DNA from: Serripes groenlandicus
Lineage: Eukaryota > Mollusca > Bivalvia > Cardiida > Cardiidae
Direction of reading: 5' to 3'
DNA length: 64,000 nt
Assembly (NCBI GenBank): GCA_031761405.1
Contig: JASEVX010000003.1
Coordinates: 15,242,973 to 15,306,972, forward strand
Shown: one piece after another, positions 1 through 13,648 of the stretch
How positions within the stretch are numbered: position 1 is the first letter of the stretch
Layout of the letters: every line of letters begins with the position of its first letter
Notes under the pieces: model-generated
Databases searched by the model: none
What the model saw: the letters and a program-made list of their open reading frames with translations, nothing else
Told to the model about the DNA's origin: nothing
Made by a program: the position numbers and the translations under genes

Positions 1-3000
1 ACTACTGGTCTCAGTTATATCACGGTGCTGACCGGGTACTTTATCAGTACTACTGGTCTCAGTTATATCACGGTGCTGACTGGGTACTTTACCAGTACTA
101 CTGGTCTCAGTTATATCACGGTGCTGACTGGGTACTTTACCAGTACTACTGGTCTCAGTTATATCACGGTGCTGACTGGGTACTTTACCAGTACTACTGG
201 TCTCAGTTATATCACGGTGCTGACTGGGTACTTTACCAGTACTACTGGTCTCAGTTAAATCACGGTGCTGACTGGGTACTTTATCAGTACTACTGGTCTC
301 AGTTATATCACGGTGCTGACCGGGTACTTTACCAGTACTACTGGTCTCAGTTATATCACGGTGCTGACCGGGTACTTTACCAGTATTACTGGTTTCAGTT
401 ATATCACGGTGCTGACCGGGTACTTTACCAGTACTACTGGTCTCAGTTATATCACGGTGCTGACTGGGTACTTTACCAGTACTACTGGTCTCAGTTATAT
501 CACGGTGCTGACTGGGTACTTTACCAGTACTACTGGTCTCAGTTATATCACGGTGCTGACTACTGGTCTCAGTTATATCACGGTGCTGACTGGGTACTTT
601 ACCAGTACTACAGGTCTCAGTTATATCACGCTGCTGACTGGGTACTTTATCAGTACTACTGGTCTCAGTTATATCACGGTGCTGACTGGGTACTTTATTA
701 GTACTACTGGTCTCAGTTATATCACGGTGCTGACTGGGTACTTTATTAGTACTACTGGTCTCAGTTATATCACGGTGCTGACTGGGTACTTTACCAGTAC
801 TACTGGTCTCAGTTATATCACGGTGCTGACCGGGTACTTTACCAGTACTACTGGTCTCAGTTATATCACGGTGCTGACTGGGTACTTTATCAGTACTACT
901 GGTCTCAGTTATATCACGGTGCTGACTGGGTACTTTACCAGTACTACTGGTCTCAGTTATATCACGGTGCTGACCGGGTACTTTACCAGTACTACTGGTC
1001 TCAGTTATATCACGGTGCTGACTGGGTACTTTATCAGTACTACTGGTCTCAGTTATATCACGGTGCTGACTGGGTACTTTATTAGTACTACTGGTCTCAG
1101 TTATATCACGGTGCTGACCGGGTACTTTACCAGTACTACTGGTCTCAGTTATATCACGGTGCTGACTGGGTACTTTACCAGTACTACTGGTCTCAGTTAT
1201 ATCACGGTGCTGACTGGGTACTTTACCAGTACTACTGGTCTCAGTTATATCACGGTGCTGACTGGGTACTTTATCAGTACTACTGGTCTCAGTTAAATCA
1301 CGGTGCTGACTGGGTACTTTATTAGTACTACTGGTCTCAGTTATATCACGGTGCTGACCGGGTACTTTACCAGTACTACTGGTCTCAGTTATATCACGGT
1401 GCTGACTACTGGTCTCAGTTATATCACGGTGCTGACTGGGTACTTTACCAGTACTACAGGTCTCAGTTATATCACGCTGCTGACTGGGTACTTTATCAGT
1501 ACTACTGGTCTCAGCTATATCACGGTGCTGACTGGGTACTTTATTAGTACTACTGGTCTCAGTTATATCACGGTGCTGACTGGGTACTTTATTAGTACTA
1601 CTGGTCTCAGTTATATCACGGTGCTGACTGGGTACTTTACCAGTACTACTGGTCTCAGTTATATCACGGTGCTGACTGGGTACTTTACCAGTACTACTGG
1701 TCTCAGTTATATCACGGTGCTGACTGGGTACTTTATCAGTACTACTGGTCTCAGTTAAATCACGGTGCTGACTGGGTACTTTATTAGTACTACTGGTCTC
1801 AGTTATATCACGGTGCTGACTGGGTACTTTACCAGTACTACTGGTCTCAGTTATATCACGGTGCTGACTACTGGTCTCAGTTATATCACGGTGCTGACTG
1901 GGTACTTTACCAGTACTACAGGTCTCAGTTATATCACGCTGCTGACTGGGTACTTTATCAGTACTACTGGTCTCAGCTATATCACGGTGCTGACTGGGTA
2001 CTTTATTAGTACTACTGGTCTCAGTTATATCACGGTGCTGACTGGGTACTTTATTAGTACTACTGGTCTCAGTTATATCACGGTGCTGACTGGGTACTTT
2101 ACCAGTACTACTGGTCTCAGTTATATCACGGTGCTGACCGGGTACTTTACCAGTACTACTGGTCTCAGTTATATCACGGTGCTGACTGGGTACTTTATCA
2201 GTACTACTGGTCTCAGTTATATCACGGTGCTGACTGGGTACTTTATTAGTACTACTGGTCTCAGTTATATCACGGTGCTGACCGGGTACTTTACCAGTAC
2301 TACTGGTCTCAGTTATATCACGGTGCTGACTGGGTACTTTACCAGTACTACTGGTCTCAGTTATATCACGGTGCTGACCGGGTACTTTACCAGTACTACT
2401 GGTCTCAGTTATATCACGGTGCTGACTGGGTACTTTATCAGTACTACTGGTCTCAGTTATATCACGGTGCTGACTGGGTACTTTATTAGTACTACTGGTC
2501 TCAGTTATATCACGGTGCTGACCGGGTACTTTACCAGTACTACTGGTCTCAGTTATATCACGGTGCTGACTTGGTACTTTATTAGTACTACTGGTCTCAG
2601 TTATATCACGGTGCTGACCGGGTACTTTACCAGTACTACTGGTCTCAGTTATATCACGGTGCTGACTGGGTACTTTATCAGTACTACTGGTCTCAGTTAT
2701 ATCACGGTGCTGACTGGGTACTTTATTAGTACTACTGGTCTCAGTTATATCACGGTCCTGACTGGGTACTTTACCAGTACTACTGGTCTCAGTTATATCA
2801 CGGTCCTGACCGGGTACTTTACCAGTACTACTGGTCTCAGTTATATCACGGTGCTGACTGGGTACTTTACCAGTACTACTGGTCTCAGTTATATCACGGT
2901 GCTGACTGGGTACTTTATTAGTACTACTGGTCTCAGTTATATCACGGTGCTGACTGGGTACTTTACCAGTACTACTGGTCTCAGTTATATCACGGTGCTG

Positions 3001-6000
3001 ACTGGGTACTTTATTAGTACTACTGGTCTCAGTTATATCACGGTGCTGACCGGGTACTTTACCAGTACTACTGGTCTCAGTTATATCACGGTGCTGACCG
3101 GGTACTTTACCAGTACTACTGGTCTCAGTTATATCACGGTGCTGACTGGGTACTTTATCAGTACTACTGTTCTCAGTTATATCACGGTCCTGACTGGGTA
3201 CTTTATTAGTACTACTGGTCTCAGTTATATCACGGTGCTGACTGGGTACTTTATTAGTACTACTGGTCTCAGTTATATCACGGCGCTGACCGGGTACTTT
3301 ACCAGTACTACTGGTCTCAGTTATATCACGGTGCTGACCGGGTACTTTACCAGTACTACTGGTCTCAGTTATATCACGGTGCTGACCGGGTACTTTATTA
3401 GTACTACTGGTCTCAGTTATATCACGGTGCTGACTGGGTACTTTACCAGTACTACTGGTCTCAGTTATATCACGGTGCTGACTGGGTACTTTACCAGTAC
3501 TACTGGTCTCAGTTATATCACGGTGCTGACTGGGTACTTTACTAGTACTACTGGTCTCAGTTATATCACGGTGCTGACTGGGTACTTTATTAGTACTACT
3601 GGTCTCAGTTATATCACGGTGCTGACCGGGTACTTGACCAGTACTACTGGTCTCAGTTATATCACGGTGCTGACCGGGTACTTTACCAGTACTACTGGTC
3701 TCAGTTATATCACGGTGCTGACTGGGTACTTTACCAGTACTACTGGTCTCAGTTATATCACGGTGCTGACTGGGTACTTTACCAGTACTACTGGTCTCAG
3801 TTATATCACGGTGCTGACTACTGGTCTCAGTTATATCACGGTGCTGACTGGGTACTTTACCAGTACTACAGGTCTCAGTTATATCACGCTGCTGACTGGG
3901 TACTTTATCAGTACTACTGGTCTCAGTTATATCACGGTGCTGACTGGGTACTTTATTAGTACTACTGGTCTCAGTTATATCACGGTGCTGACTGGGTACT
4001 TTATTAGTACTACTGGTCTCAGTTATATCACGGTGCTGACTGGGTACTTTACCAGTACTACTGGTCTCAGTTATATCACGGTGCTGACTGGGTACTTTAT
4101 CAGTACTACTGGTCTCAGTTATATCACGGTGCTGACTGGGTACTTTATTAGTACTACTGGTCTCAGTTATATCACGGTCCTGACTGGGTACTTTACCAGT
4201 ACTACTGGTCTCAGTTATATCACGGTCCTGACCGGGTACTTTACCAGTACTACTGGTCTCAGTTATATCACGGTGCTGACTGGGTACTTTATTAGTACTA
4301 CTGGTCTCAGTTATATCACGGTGCTGACTGGGTACTTTACCAGTACTACTGGTCTCAGTTATATCACGGTGCTGACTGGGTACTTTACCAGTACTACTGG
4401 TCTCAGTTATATCACGGTGCTGACTGGGTACTTTACCAGTACTACTGGTCTCAGTTATATCACGGTGCTGACTGGGTACTTTATTAGTACTACTGGTCTC
4501 AGTTATATCACGGTGCTGACTGGGTACTTTACCAGTGCTACTGGTCTCAGTTATATCACGGTGCTGACTGGGTACTTTATTAGTACTACTGGTCTCAGTT
4601 ATATCACGGTGCTGACTGGGTACTTTATTAGTACTACTGGTCTCAGTTATATCACGGTGCTGACCGGGTACTTTACCAGTACTACTGGTCTCAGTTATAT
4701 CACGGTGCTGACCGGGTACTTTACCAGTACTACTGGTCTCAGTTATATCACGGTGCTGACTGGGTACTTTATCAGTACTACTGTTCTCAGTTATATCACG
4801 GTCCTGACTGGGTACTTTATTAGTACTACTGGTCTCAGTTATATCACGGTGCTGACTGGGTACTTTATTAGTACTACTGGTCTCAGTTATATCACGGCGC
4901 TGACCGGGTACTTTACCAGTACTACTGGTCTCAGTTATATCACGGTGCTGACCGGGTACTTTACCAGTACTACTGGTCTCAGTTATATCACGGTGCTGAC
5001 CGGGTACTTTATTAGTACTACTGGTCTCAGTTATATCACGGTGCTGACTGGGTACTTTACCAGTACTACTGGTCTCAGTTATATCACGGTGCTGACTGGG
5101 TACTTTACCAGTACTACTGGTCTCAGTTATATCACGGTGCTGACTGGGTACTTTATTAGTACTACTGGTCTCAGTTATATCACGGTGCTGACTGGGTACT
5201 TTATTAGTACTACTGGTCTCAGTTATATCACGGTGCTGACCGGGTACTTTACCAGTACTACTGGTCTCAGTTATATCACGGTGCTGACCGGGTACTTTAC
5301 CAGTACTACTGGTCTCAGTTATATCACGGTGCTGACTGGGTACTTTACCAGTACTACTGGTCTCAGTTATATCACGGTGCTGACTGGGTACTTTATTAGT
5401 ACTACTGGTCTCAGTTATATCACGGTGCTGACTGGGTACTTTACCAGTACTACTGGTCTCAGTTATATCACGGTGCTGACCGGGTACTTTACCAGTACTA
5501 CTGGTCTCAGTTATATCACGGTGCTGACCGGGTACTTTATTAGTACTACTGGTCTCAGTTATATCACGGTGCTGACCGGGTACTTTATTAGTACTACTGG
5601 TCTCAGTTATATCACGGTGCTGACCGGGTACTTTACCAGTACTACTGGTCTCAGTTATATCACGGTGCTGACTGGGTACTTTATTAGTACTACTGGTCTC
5701 AGTTATATCACGGTGCTGACTGGGTACTTTACCAGTACTACTGGTCTCAGTTATATCACGGTGCTGACCGGGTACTTTACCAGTACTACTGGTCTCAGTT
5801 ATATCACGGTGCTGACCGGGTACTTTATTAGTACTACTGGTCTCAGTTATATCACGGTGCTGACTGGGTACTTTATTAGTACTACTGGTCTCAGTTATAT
5901 CACGGTGCTGACTGGGTACTTTACCAGTACTACTGGTCTCAGTTATATCACGGTGCTGACTGGGTACTTTATTAGTACTACTGGTCTCAGTTATATCACG

Positions 6001-8673
6001 GTGCTGACTGGGTACTTTATTAGTACTACTGGTCTCAGTTATATCACGGTGCTGACTGGGTACTTTATTAGTACTACAGGTCTCAGTTATATCACGGTGC
6101 TGACCGGGTACTTTACCAGTACTACTGGTCTCAGTTATATCACGGTGCTGACTGGGTACTTTATTAGTACTACTGGTCTCAGTTATATCACGGTGCTGAC
6201 TGGGTACTTTACCAGTACTACTGGTCTCAGTTATATCACGGTGCTGACTGGGTACTTTACCAGTACTACTGGTCTCAGTTATATCACGGTGCTGACCGGG
6301 TACTTTATTAGTACTACTGGTCTCAGTTATATCACGGTGCTGACTGGGTACTTTATTAGTACTACTGGTCTCAGTTATATCACGGTGCTGACTGGGTACT
6401 TTACCCGTACTACTGGTCTCAGTTATATCACGGTGCTGACCGGGTACTTTACCAGTATTACTGGTCTCAGTTATATCACGGTGCTGACTGGGTACTTTAC
6501 CAGTACTACATGTCTCAGTTATATCACGGTGCTGACCGGGTACTTTATCAGTACTACTGGTCTCAGTTATATCACGGTGCTGACCGGGTACTTTATTAGT
6601 ACTACTGGTCTCAGTTATATCACGGTGCTGACTGGGTACTTTACCAGTACTACTGGTCTCAGTTATATCACGGTGCTGACTGGGTACTTTATTAGTACTA
6701 CTGGTCTCAGTTATATCACGGTGCTGACCGGGTACTTTATCAGTACTACTGGTCTCAGTTATATCACGGTGCTGACCGGGTACTTTATTAGTACTACTGG
6801 TCTCAGTTATATCACGGTGCTGACTGGGTACTTTACCAGTACTACATGTCTCAGTTATATCACGGTGCTGACCGGGTACTTTATCAGTACTACTGGTCTC
6901 AGTTATATCACGGTGCTGACCGGGTACTTTATTAGTACTACTGGTCTCAGTTATATCACGGTGCTGACTGGGTACTTTACCAGTACTACTGGTCTCAGTT
7001 ATATCACGGTGCTGACCGGGTACTTTATTAGTACTACTGGTCTCAGTTATATCACGGTGCTGACTGGGTACTTTACCAGTACTACTGGTCTCAGTTATAT
7101 CACGGTGCTGACTGGGTACTTTATTAGTACTACTGGTCTCAGTTATATCACGGTGCTGACTGGGTACTTTATCAGTACTACTGGTCTCAGTTATATCACG
7201 GTGCTGACTGGGTACTTTATTAGTACTACTGGTCTCAGTTATATCACGGTGCTGACTGGGTACTTTACCAGTACTACTGGTCTCAGTTATATCACGGTGC
7301 TGACTGGGTACTTTACCAGTACTACTGGTCTCAGTTATATCACGGTGCTGACTGGGTACTTTATTAGTACTACTGGTCTCAGTTATATCACGGTGCTGAC
7401 TGGGTACTTTACCAGTACTACTGGTCTCAGTTATATCACGGTGCTGACTGGGTACTTTATTAGTACTACTGGTCTCAGTTATATCACGGTGCTGACTGGG
7501 TACTTTACCAGTACTACTGGTCTCAGTTATATCACGGTGCTGACTGGGTACTTTATTAGTACTACTGGTCTCAGTTATATCACGGTGCTGACTGGGTACT
7601 TTACCAGTACTACTGGTCTCAGTTATATCACGGTGCTGACCGGGTACTTTATTAGTACTACTGGTCTCAGTTATATCACGGTGCTGACTGGGTACTTTAC
7701 CAGTACTACTGGTCTCAGTTATATCACGGTGCTGACTGGGTACTTTATTAGTACTACTGGTCTCAGTTATATCACGGTGCTGACTGGGTACTTTATTAGT
7801 ACTACTGGTCTCAGTTATATCACGGTGCTGACTGGGTACTTTACCAGTACTACTGGTCTCAGTTATATCACGGTGCTGACTGGGTACTTTACCAGTACTA
7901 CTGGTCTCAGTTATATCACGGTGCTGACTGGGTACTTTACCAGTACTACTGGTCTCAGTTATATCACGGTGCTGACTGGGTACTTTATTAGTACTACTGG
8001 TCTCAGTTATATCACGGTGCTGACTGGGTACTTTACCAGTACTACTGGTCTCAGTTATATCACGGTGCTGACCGGGTACTTTATCAGTACTACTGGTCTC
8101 AGTTATATCACGGTGCTGACCGGGTACTTTACCAGTACTACTGGTCTCAGTTATATCACGGTGCTGACCGGGTACTTTACCAGTACTACTGGTCTCAGTT
8201 ATATCACGGTGCTGACCGGGTACTTTATTAGTACTACTGGTCTCAGTTATATCACGGTGCTGACTGGGTACTTTACCAGTACTACTGGTCTCAGTTATAT
8301 CACGGTGCTGACTGGGTACTTTACCAGTACTACTGGTCTCAGTTATATCACGGTGCTGACTGGGTACTTTACCAGTACTACTGGTCTCAGTTATATCACG
8401 GTGCTGACCGGGTACTTTATTAGTACTACTGGTCTCAGTTATATCACGGTGCTGACTGGGTACTTTACCAGTACTACTGGTCTCAGTTATATCACGGTGC
8501 TGACTGGGTACTTTACCAGTACTACTGGTCTCAGTTATATCACGGTGCTGACTGGGTACTTTATTAGTACTACTGGTCTCAGTTATATCACGGTGCTGAC
8601 TGGGTACTTTACCAGTACTACTGGTCTCAGTTATATCACGGTGCTGACTGGGTACTTTACCAGTACTACTGGT
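1..8673. repeat. 48-bp satellite array (about 180 units)
   Basis: The unit is 48 bp and most copies differ at only a few positions (tgaccggg/tgactggg, tttaccagt/tttatcagt/tttattagt). The array is cut by the left window edge and ends at 8673. Because 48 is a multiple of 3 and most units lack a stop, one frame is open for over 2,300 codons (1765-8706) as a 16-residue repeat. Occasional units carry TAT to TAA (near 256, 1294, 1756). Shortened 30-bp units recur near 560, 1406, 1868 and 3818, marking higher-order duplication. The unit matches an internal SINE segment (compare minus strand of 8998-9044). I regard it as satellite DNA, not a gene. Confidence 0.95.
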
Positions 8674-8810
8674 CCATTGATCCTACCACCAATGAGTCAG
8701 CCGTAATGCTAGCCCCAAAATCCTTAGCGCCAACCCGACAGGAGCTCGGAACAGCGACCTTCCGGACCCGATGCGGACGCTCTACCTCTGCACCACCAAA
8801 GTGGTTTGAT
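8674..8810 (-). repeat. tRNA-like head of a SINE at the array edge
   Basis: The last satellite unit continues without a break into sequence matching the part of the SINE that follows the satellite-like segment (ggtccattgatcc against ggtccatttatcc on the minus strand of 8985-9002). On the minus strand it then shows a tRNA-like D-arm/A box (GTGCAGAGGTAGAGCG) and a weakened B box (GTTCCGAGCTCC). These are polymerase III promoter boxes of a tRNA-derived SINE. The copy appears to be the parent of the satellite on its left. Confidence 0.6.
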
Positions 8811-8927
8811 GAACACGGAACTTAACATTGTACGTATACGGTAACTGACGCTAGTCTTCAATTTAAAAGAAGTCCATTGTTTAAAGTGTATTTCGCTGGA
8901 TAAAGTCCAATTGTCTTTAAATCTACC

Positions 8928-9100
8928 CGACCGGGTCATACCAAATGGTAGTAATCGCCTATTCCTTGGCGCCCAGTGTTGATGTCAGGATAAATGGACC
9001 AGTAGTTCTGGTAACTTACCCAGGAACCGACGTGATATAACTGAAACATTGTTGAAAGCGGCGTTAATTACACAAACAATCAATCAATCAATCAATCTTT
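8928..9100 (+). repeat. SINE body with (AATC)n tail
   Basis: Begins with the CCGGGTCATACCAAA block, continues through the region homologous to the two satellites (8998-9044, read on the minus strand), then the conserved 3' module (cgtgatataactg...gttgaaagcggcgtta) and a tail of aatc repeats. Lacks an intact tRNA head, so it is 5'-truncated. Other copies are at 21385, 26340, 47280, 47755, 50625 and 55342/57423. Confidence 0.75.
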
Positions 9101-9607
9101 AACTATACAAGACACGGTGTACTATATATAACGTTGTATTCTATTCTGTTCTAATGTGACATCATTTTATCAACATACATATCCCGATTTATCTTTAAAC
9201 AGCCAATCAAGTTCGTCTCTGTACGAATCGAAAATACAACGTAGATTATTTTGAGAATTCAAATTGTGTGTCTTCTCCAAGAAGTCACCTTGATAACAAA
9301 TTATAAATTGTGTTAATTCAATTGGTTTATTCAAATGCGCGTTGCAAATCACGGATGGAACACTATATTTTAACCATGCATTAATGCAATCTCACGCAAA
9401 CAAAGCACGGATGCTTACTTACATCGCACATTTAATCACGGAGAGTTTGGATGGACTGAAGGGTTAGGCACAGAATTAGAAGTATTTATAAGTGTTTCTG
9501 GTTATTCAGTATATTGGTAACATGGTACGTATAACGTATACTATTTCTATTATTCTAGTCGATTGATGTGTTAGATATTGAACCCGTCCATAGCGACAAC
9601 TTTAAGA
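9101..9607. other. no gene seen
   Basis: AT-rich DNA. The open frame on the minus strand at 9170-9352 (60 codons) has no recognisable motif and no supporting splice context. Confidence 0.5.
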
Positions 9608-9887
9608 GAGCCTTCCCGCGAGAAAAACCAACATTTTGGACTTTGCGTAAAGTATCGACCCGGATTAGGCTAAGCATGCCGCGCAGGCTAAGCATGCAGC
9701 GCAGGCTAACACAGACATACAATTTTCGACTCATGTGGATTTTCTTTTTCAGGATTCCTTACTCTATACCTCTATCACCCTGAGGCTGTATGTCTCGGCC
9801 CGGATTAGCCTGTGCGGACTGCGCATGCTGATCTGGGTCGATACATTACGCAGAGTCCATATTGTGTTTTTTTTCGTGGAACGGCTC
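9608..9887. mobile_element. GAGCC-type MITE, degenerate copy
   Basis: Starts GAGCCTTCCCGCGAG and ends GGAACGGCTC, the terminal inverted repeats of family A in this window. The internal order is the same as other copies: agtatcgacccgg, a CTAAGCATGC block (partly duplicated here), tcaggattcctta, then a GATACATTACGC block before the right terminus. No clear target-site duplication is left. Confidence 0.75.
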
Positions 9888-11280
9888 AATCCTTTGTTTA
9901 TGAACGGTGCAGATTCAAATGAGCTCACTAAAAGCTACCTGAAGCTTTTAACAAGCTTGTGTAAGTAATATGTGAATAGTGTAGGTCTTGATCAGACTTC
10001 GCGGATACATAGGCTCAGTTGGACGAACTTGGACCTGCTAGCATGGACAGTCTTCTTTCGAACAATAAATAATCAATGAAGCACCCGTCTTTCGATATTC
10101 AGAACATTTCATTTGTTAAGAAAATAGTAAGTTTGATGATAATTTAGTCGTCCATGTAGTTAAAAGTTTAACGAATTCCATTCAATTCAATTCAATGAAT
10201 TTATTCAAGTATTTAGGCCTCTGGCTCATATACATAAATATTTACAAATAATACAATAAGAATGACACAATTGGAATGAGTTAAACAATTTCGTTGAGAA
10301 ACATTCTTAGAAATTGAAATAGTTACATGATTATAAACATACAAGTTAGCTATACAGTGTTTGAAGATATAATTCAGGCAAAATATGGTGGTTTTTTTTA
10401 TGTCCGATACCCTCAGATCAAATTATTTCGGTTTTATCAATTCAAACCATTCATTAATGAAGTCTACCGTATTTGTTTTACAACATTATTAAGCTCTCTT
10501 TAAATATGTAAAGGGAGCTTTACTTATGTTGCAGAATTTCAAACATTTGTATTATTGACTAAGATGATCACATTGCCTTACCAAAAACGAAACGTAAGGC
10601 AAATGCAGTCATTTTAAAGAGTTGTATATATGAATAAGAATGTCGATGCGGAAGACAATATTGTTTTTATCACATTTCAACTTGAGGCAGCAAAGAAAAT
10701 AGAAAACTGTATTCATGTGTGTATGCCAACATCCATGAGTTGATCTATATCGGACTGCTTAACCCTTTCCCAGCATGCGACGACACATAAAACCAGCACT
10801 AGGTATACCATTTAACATAGAGTTTGTGAATAGAAAGTTAATGCCAAAAGTAAAAAGGGATGAGTAATTTATAGTTAGACTACAATGCTTCTAAAGATTG
10901 TTTACTGATCACGCATCAAACAACCGTTATATAGCTCTACATACGGGTCGTTTGGCATGTTCTAAAATCCCTATTTTACCTACAACACATATGTTATGGG
11001 TACTCAAAAAGCATCGTCTCAGTTAGATAATTTTTTGAATACCAACAAAATAGTTTTAATGAGTGATAACAGTGGTAGTGTTTTTTTAAAACAATTACAC
11101 GTTTGTTTTAGAAAGCATTACACAGGATCAATGCAGCTTGAATAAAGTCTCAACAGAAAGTGAGAAAGACCTCGAGACAGGTAACAGTGATGACATTTGA
11201 CATAAAACTAAATCAACGAACTAATAATTTATATCACCTGGCATTAGTCTGTTCAACTGACTTTCGTTTTCCGTTTGTGA
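9888..11280. other. no gene; old repeat fragments
   Basis: Contains a short ttcaa repeat (about 10176-10198) at the edge of an AT-rich block, a left-end fragment of a TTAA/CCCTTTCCC element (about 10760), and half of a 'gtactcaaaa' inverted-repeat element (about 10984-11030). The stretch 9950-10003 is nearly the same as 21702-21751. No open frame longer than about 60 codons with recognisable content. Confidence 0.5.
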
Positions 11281-13192
11281 TTATTATATATTGTATGGTA
11301 TTGTATTTCGTATTTAAGCATGTACATTTGAACATTTGACGAGGAACATGTAGTGCTCAAATAAGATAATATTATTGTATATTGTATGGTATTGTATTTC
11401 GTATTTAAGCATGTACATTTGAACATTTGACGAGGAACATGTAGTGCTCAAATAAGATAATATTATTATATATTGTATGGTATTGTATTTCGTATTTAAG
11501 CATGTACATTTGAACATTTGACGAGGAACATGTAGTGCTCAAATAAGATAATATTATTGTATATTGTATGGTATTGTATTTCGTATTTAAGCATATACAT
11601 TTGAACATTTGACGAGGAACATGTAGTGCTCAAATAAGATAATATTATTATATATTGTATGGTATTGTATTTCGTATTTAAGCATGTACATTTGAACATT
11701 TGACGAGGAACATGTAGTGCTCAAATAAGATAATATTATTGTATATTGTATGGTATTGTATTTCGTATTTAAGCATGTACATTTGAACATTTGACGAGGA
11801 ACATGTAGTGCTCAAATAAGATAATATTATTGTATATTGTATGGTATTGTATTTCGTATTTAAGCATGTACATTTGAACATTTGACGAGGAACATGTAGT
11901 GCTCAAATAAGATAATATTATTGTATATTGTATGGTATTGTATTTCGTATTTAAGCATGTACATTTGAACATTTGACGAGGAACATGTAGTGCTCAAATA
12001 AGATAATATTATTGTATATTGTATGGTATTGTATTTCGTATTTAAGCATGTACATTTGAACATTTGACGAGGAACATGTAGTGCTCAAATAAGATAATAT
12101 TATTATATATTGTATGGTATTGTATTTCGTATTTAAGCATGTACATTTGAACATTTGACGAGGAACATGTAGTGCTCAAATAAGATAATATTATTATATA
12201 TTGTATGGTATTGTATTTCGTATTTAAGCATGTACATTTGAACATTTGACGAGGAACATGTAGTGCTCAAATAAGATAATATTATTATATATTGTATGGT
12301 ATTGTATTTCGTATTTAAGCATGTACATTTGAACATTTGACGAGGAACATGTAGTGCTCAAATAAGATAATATTATTATATATTGTATGGTATTGTATTT
12401 CGTATTTAAGCATGTACATTTGAACATTTGACGAGGAACATGTAGTGCTCAAATAAGATAATATTATTATATATTGTATGGTATTGTATTTCGTATTTAA
12501 GCATGTACATTTGAACATTTGACGAGGAACATGTAGTGCTCAAATAAGATAATATTATTGTATATTGTATGGTATTGTATTTCGTATTTAAGCATGTACA
12601 TTTGAACATTTGACGAGGAACATGTAGTGCTCAAATAAGATAATATTATTGTATATTGTATGGTATTGTATTTCGTATTTAAGCATGTACATTTGAACAT
12701 TTGACGAGGAACATGTAGTGCTCAAATAAGATAATATTATTATATATTGTATGGTATTGTATTTCGTATTTAAGCATGTACATTTGAACATTTGACGAGG
12801 AACATGTAGTGCTCAAATAAGATAATATAATTATATATTGTATGGTATTGTATTTCGTATTTAAGCATGTACATTTGAACATTTGACGAGGAACATGTAG
12901 TGCTCAAATAAGATAATATTATTGTATATTGTATGGTATTGTATTTCGTATTTCAGCATGTACATTTGAACATTTGACGAGGAACATGTAGTGCTCAAAT
13001 AAGATAATATTATTATATATTGTATGGTATTGTATTTCGTATTTAAGCATGTACATTTGAACATTTGACGAGGAACATGTAGTGCTCAAATAAGATAATA
13101 TTATTGTATATTGTATGGTATTGTATTTCGTATTTAAGCATGTACATTTGAACATATGACGAGGAACATGTAGTGCTCAAATAAGATAATAT
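11281..13192. repeat. 91-bp satellite array (21 units)
   Basis: Exact 91-bp spacing of near-identical units. The main variants are tattatatat/tattgtatat and single substitutions near 11593 and 12954. Short open frames of 67 codons on the minus strand recur every 91 bp and are products of the repeat. The right edge coincides with the left terminus of a MITE dimer at 13193. Confidence 0.97.
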
Positions 13193-13644
13193 GAACCGTC
13201 CCACGAGGAAACCAACACTGTGGACTGTGCATAAAGTATCGACCCGGATCAGTCTAAGTATGCCTCGCAGGCTAACCCGGACAGACACTTTTCACCTCCT
13301 GTGGATTAACTGTTTCAGGAATCACTACTCTATCTACCCCCCCTTAGACGGAATGTGTCGGCCGGATCAGTCTGCGCGGACAGCGCAGGCTGATCTGGTC
13401 GATACATTACGCAGATATATTGATATGAGCCGTCCCGCGAGAAAACCAACATTGTGGACTCTGCGTAAAGTATCGACCATGATTAGCCTAAGCATGCGGC
13501 GCAGGCTTACCCGGACAGAAACTTTTCGCCTCATGTGGATTCTGTTTCAGGAATCATTACTCTATCCCTCTTTCTCCCCGAGACGGAATGTGTCGGACCG
13601 GATCTGGGTCGATACATTATGTTAGTTTTCTCGTAATTCGGCTC
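13193..13644. mobile_element. dimeric GAGCC MITE
   Basis: Two family A units in a row. The first (from GAACCGTCC at 13193) loses its right terminus at gcagatatattgatat and the second starts at GAGCCGTCCCG (13427), ending CGGCTC at 13644. The outer flanks are ATAT on both sides (13189-13192 and 13645-13648), consistent with a 4-bp target-site duplication for the whole dimer. The same internal junction occurs at 49.6 kb (reversed) and 52.0 kb, so the dimer spread as a unit. Confidence 0.8.
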
Positions 13645-13648
13645 ATAT

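Noticed and set aside
1..8706. Giant repetitive protein gene or CRISPR-like array
   Set aside because: Unit spacing is 48 bp with no unique spacers, and the open frame follows from unit length and lack of stops. The right edge is a SINE.
11314..13155. Series of 67-codon minus-strand genes
   Set aside because: They recur every 91 bp and are the satellite unit read in one frame.
13191..13625. Conserved protein frame also seen at 19345, 28096 and 51801
   Set aside because: The same frame recurs in every family A MITE, including truncated ones, and has no coding features.
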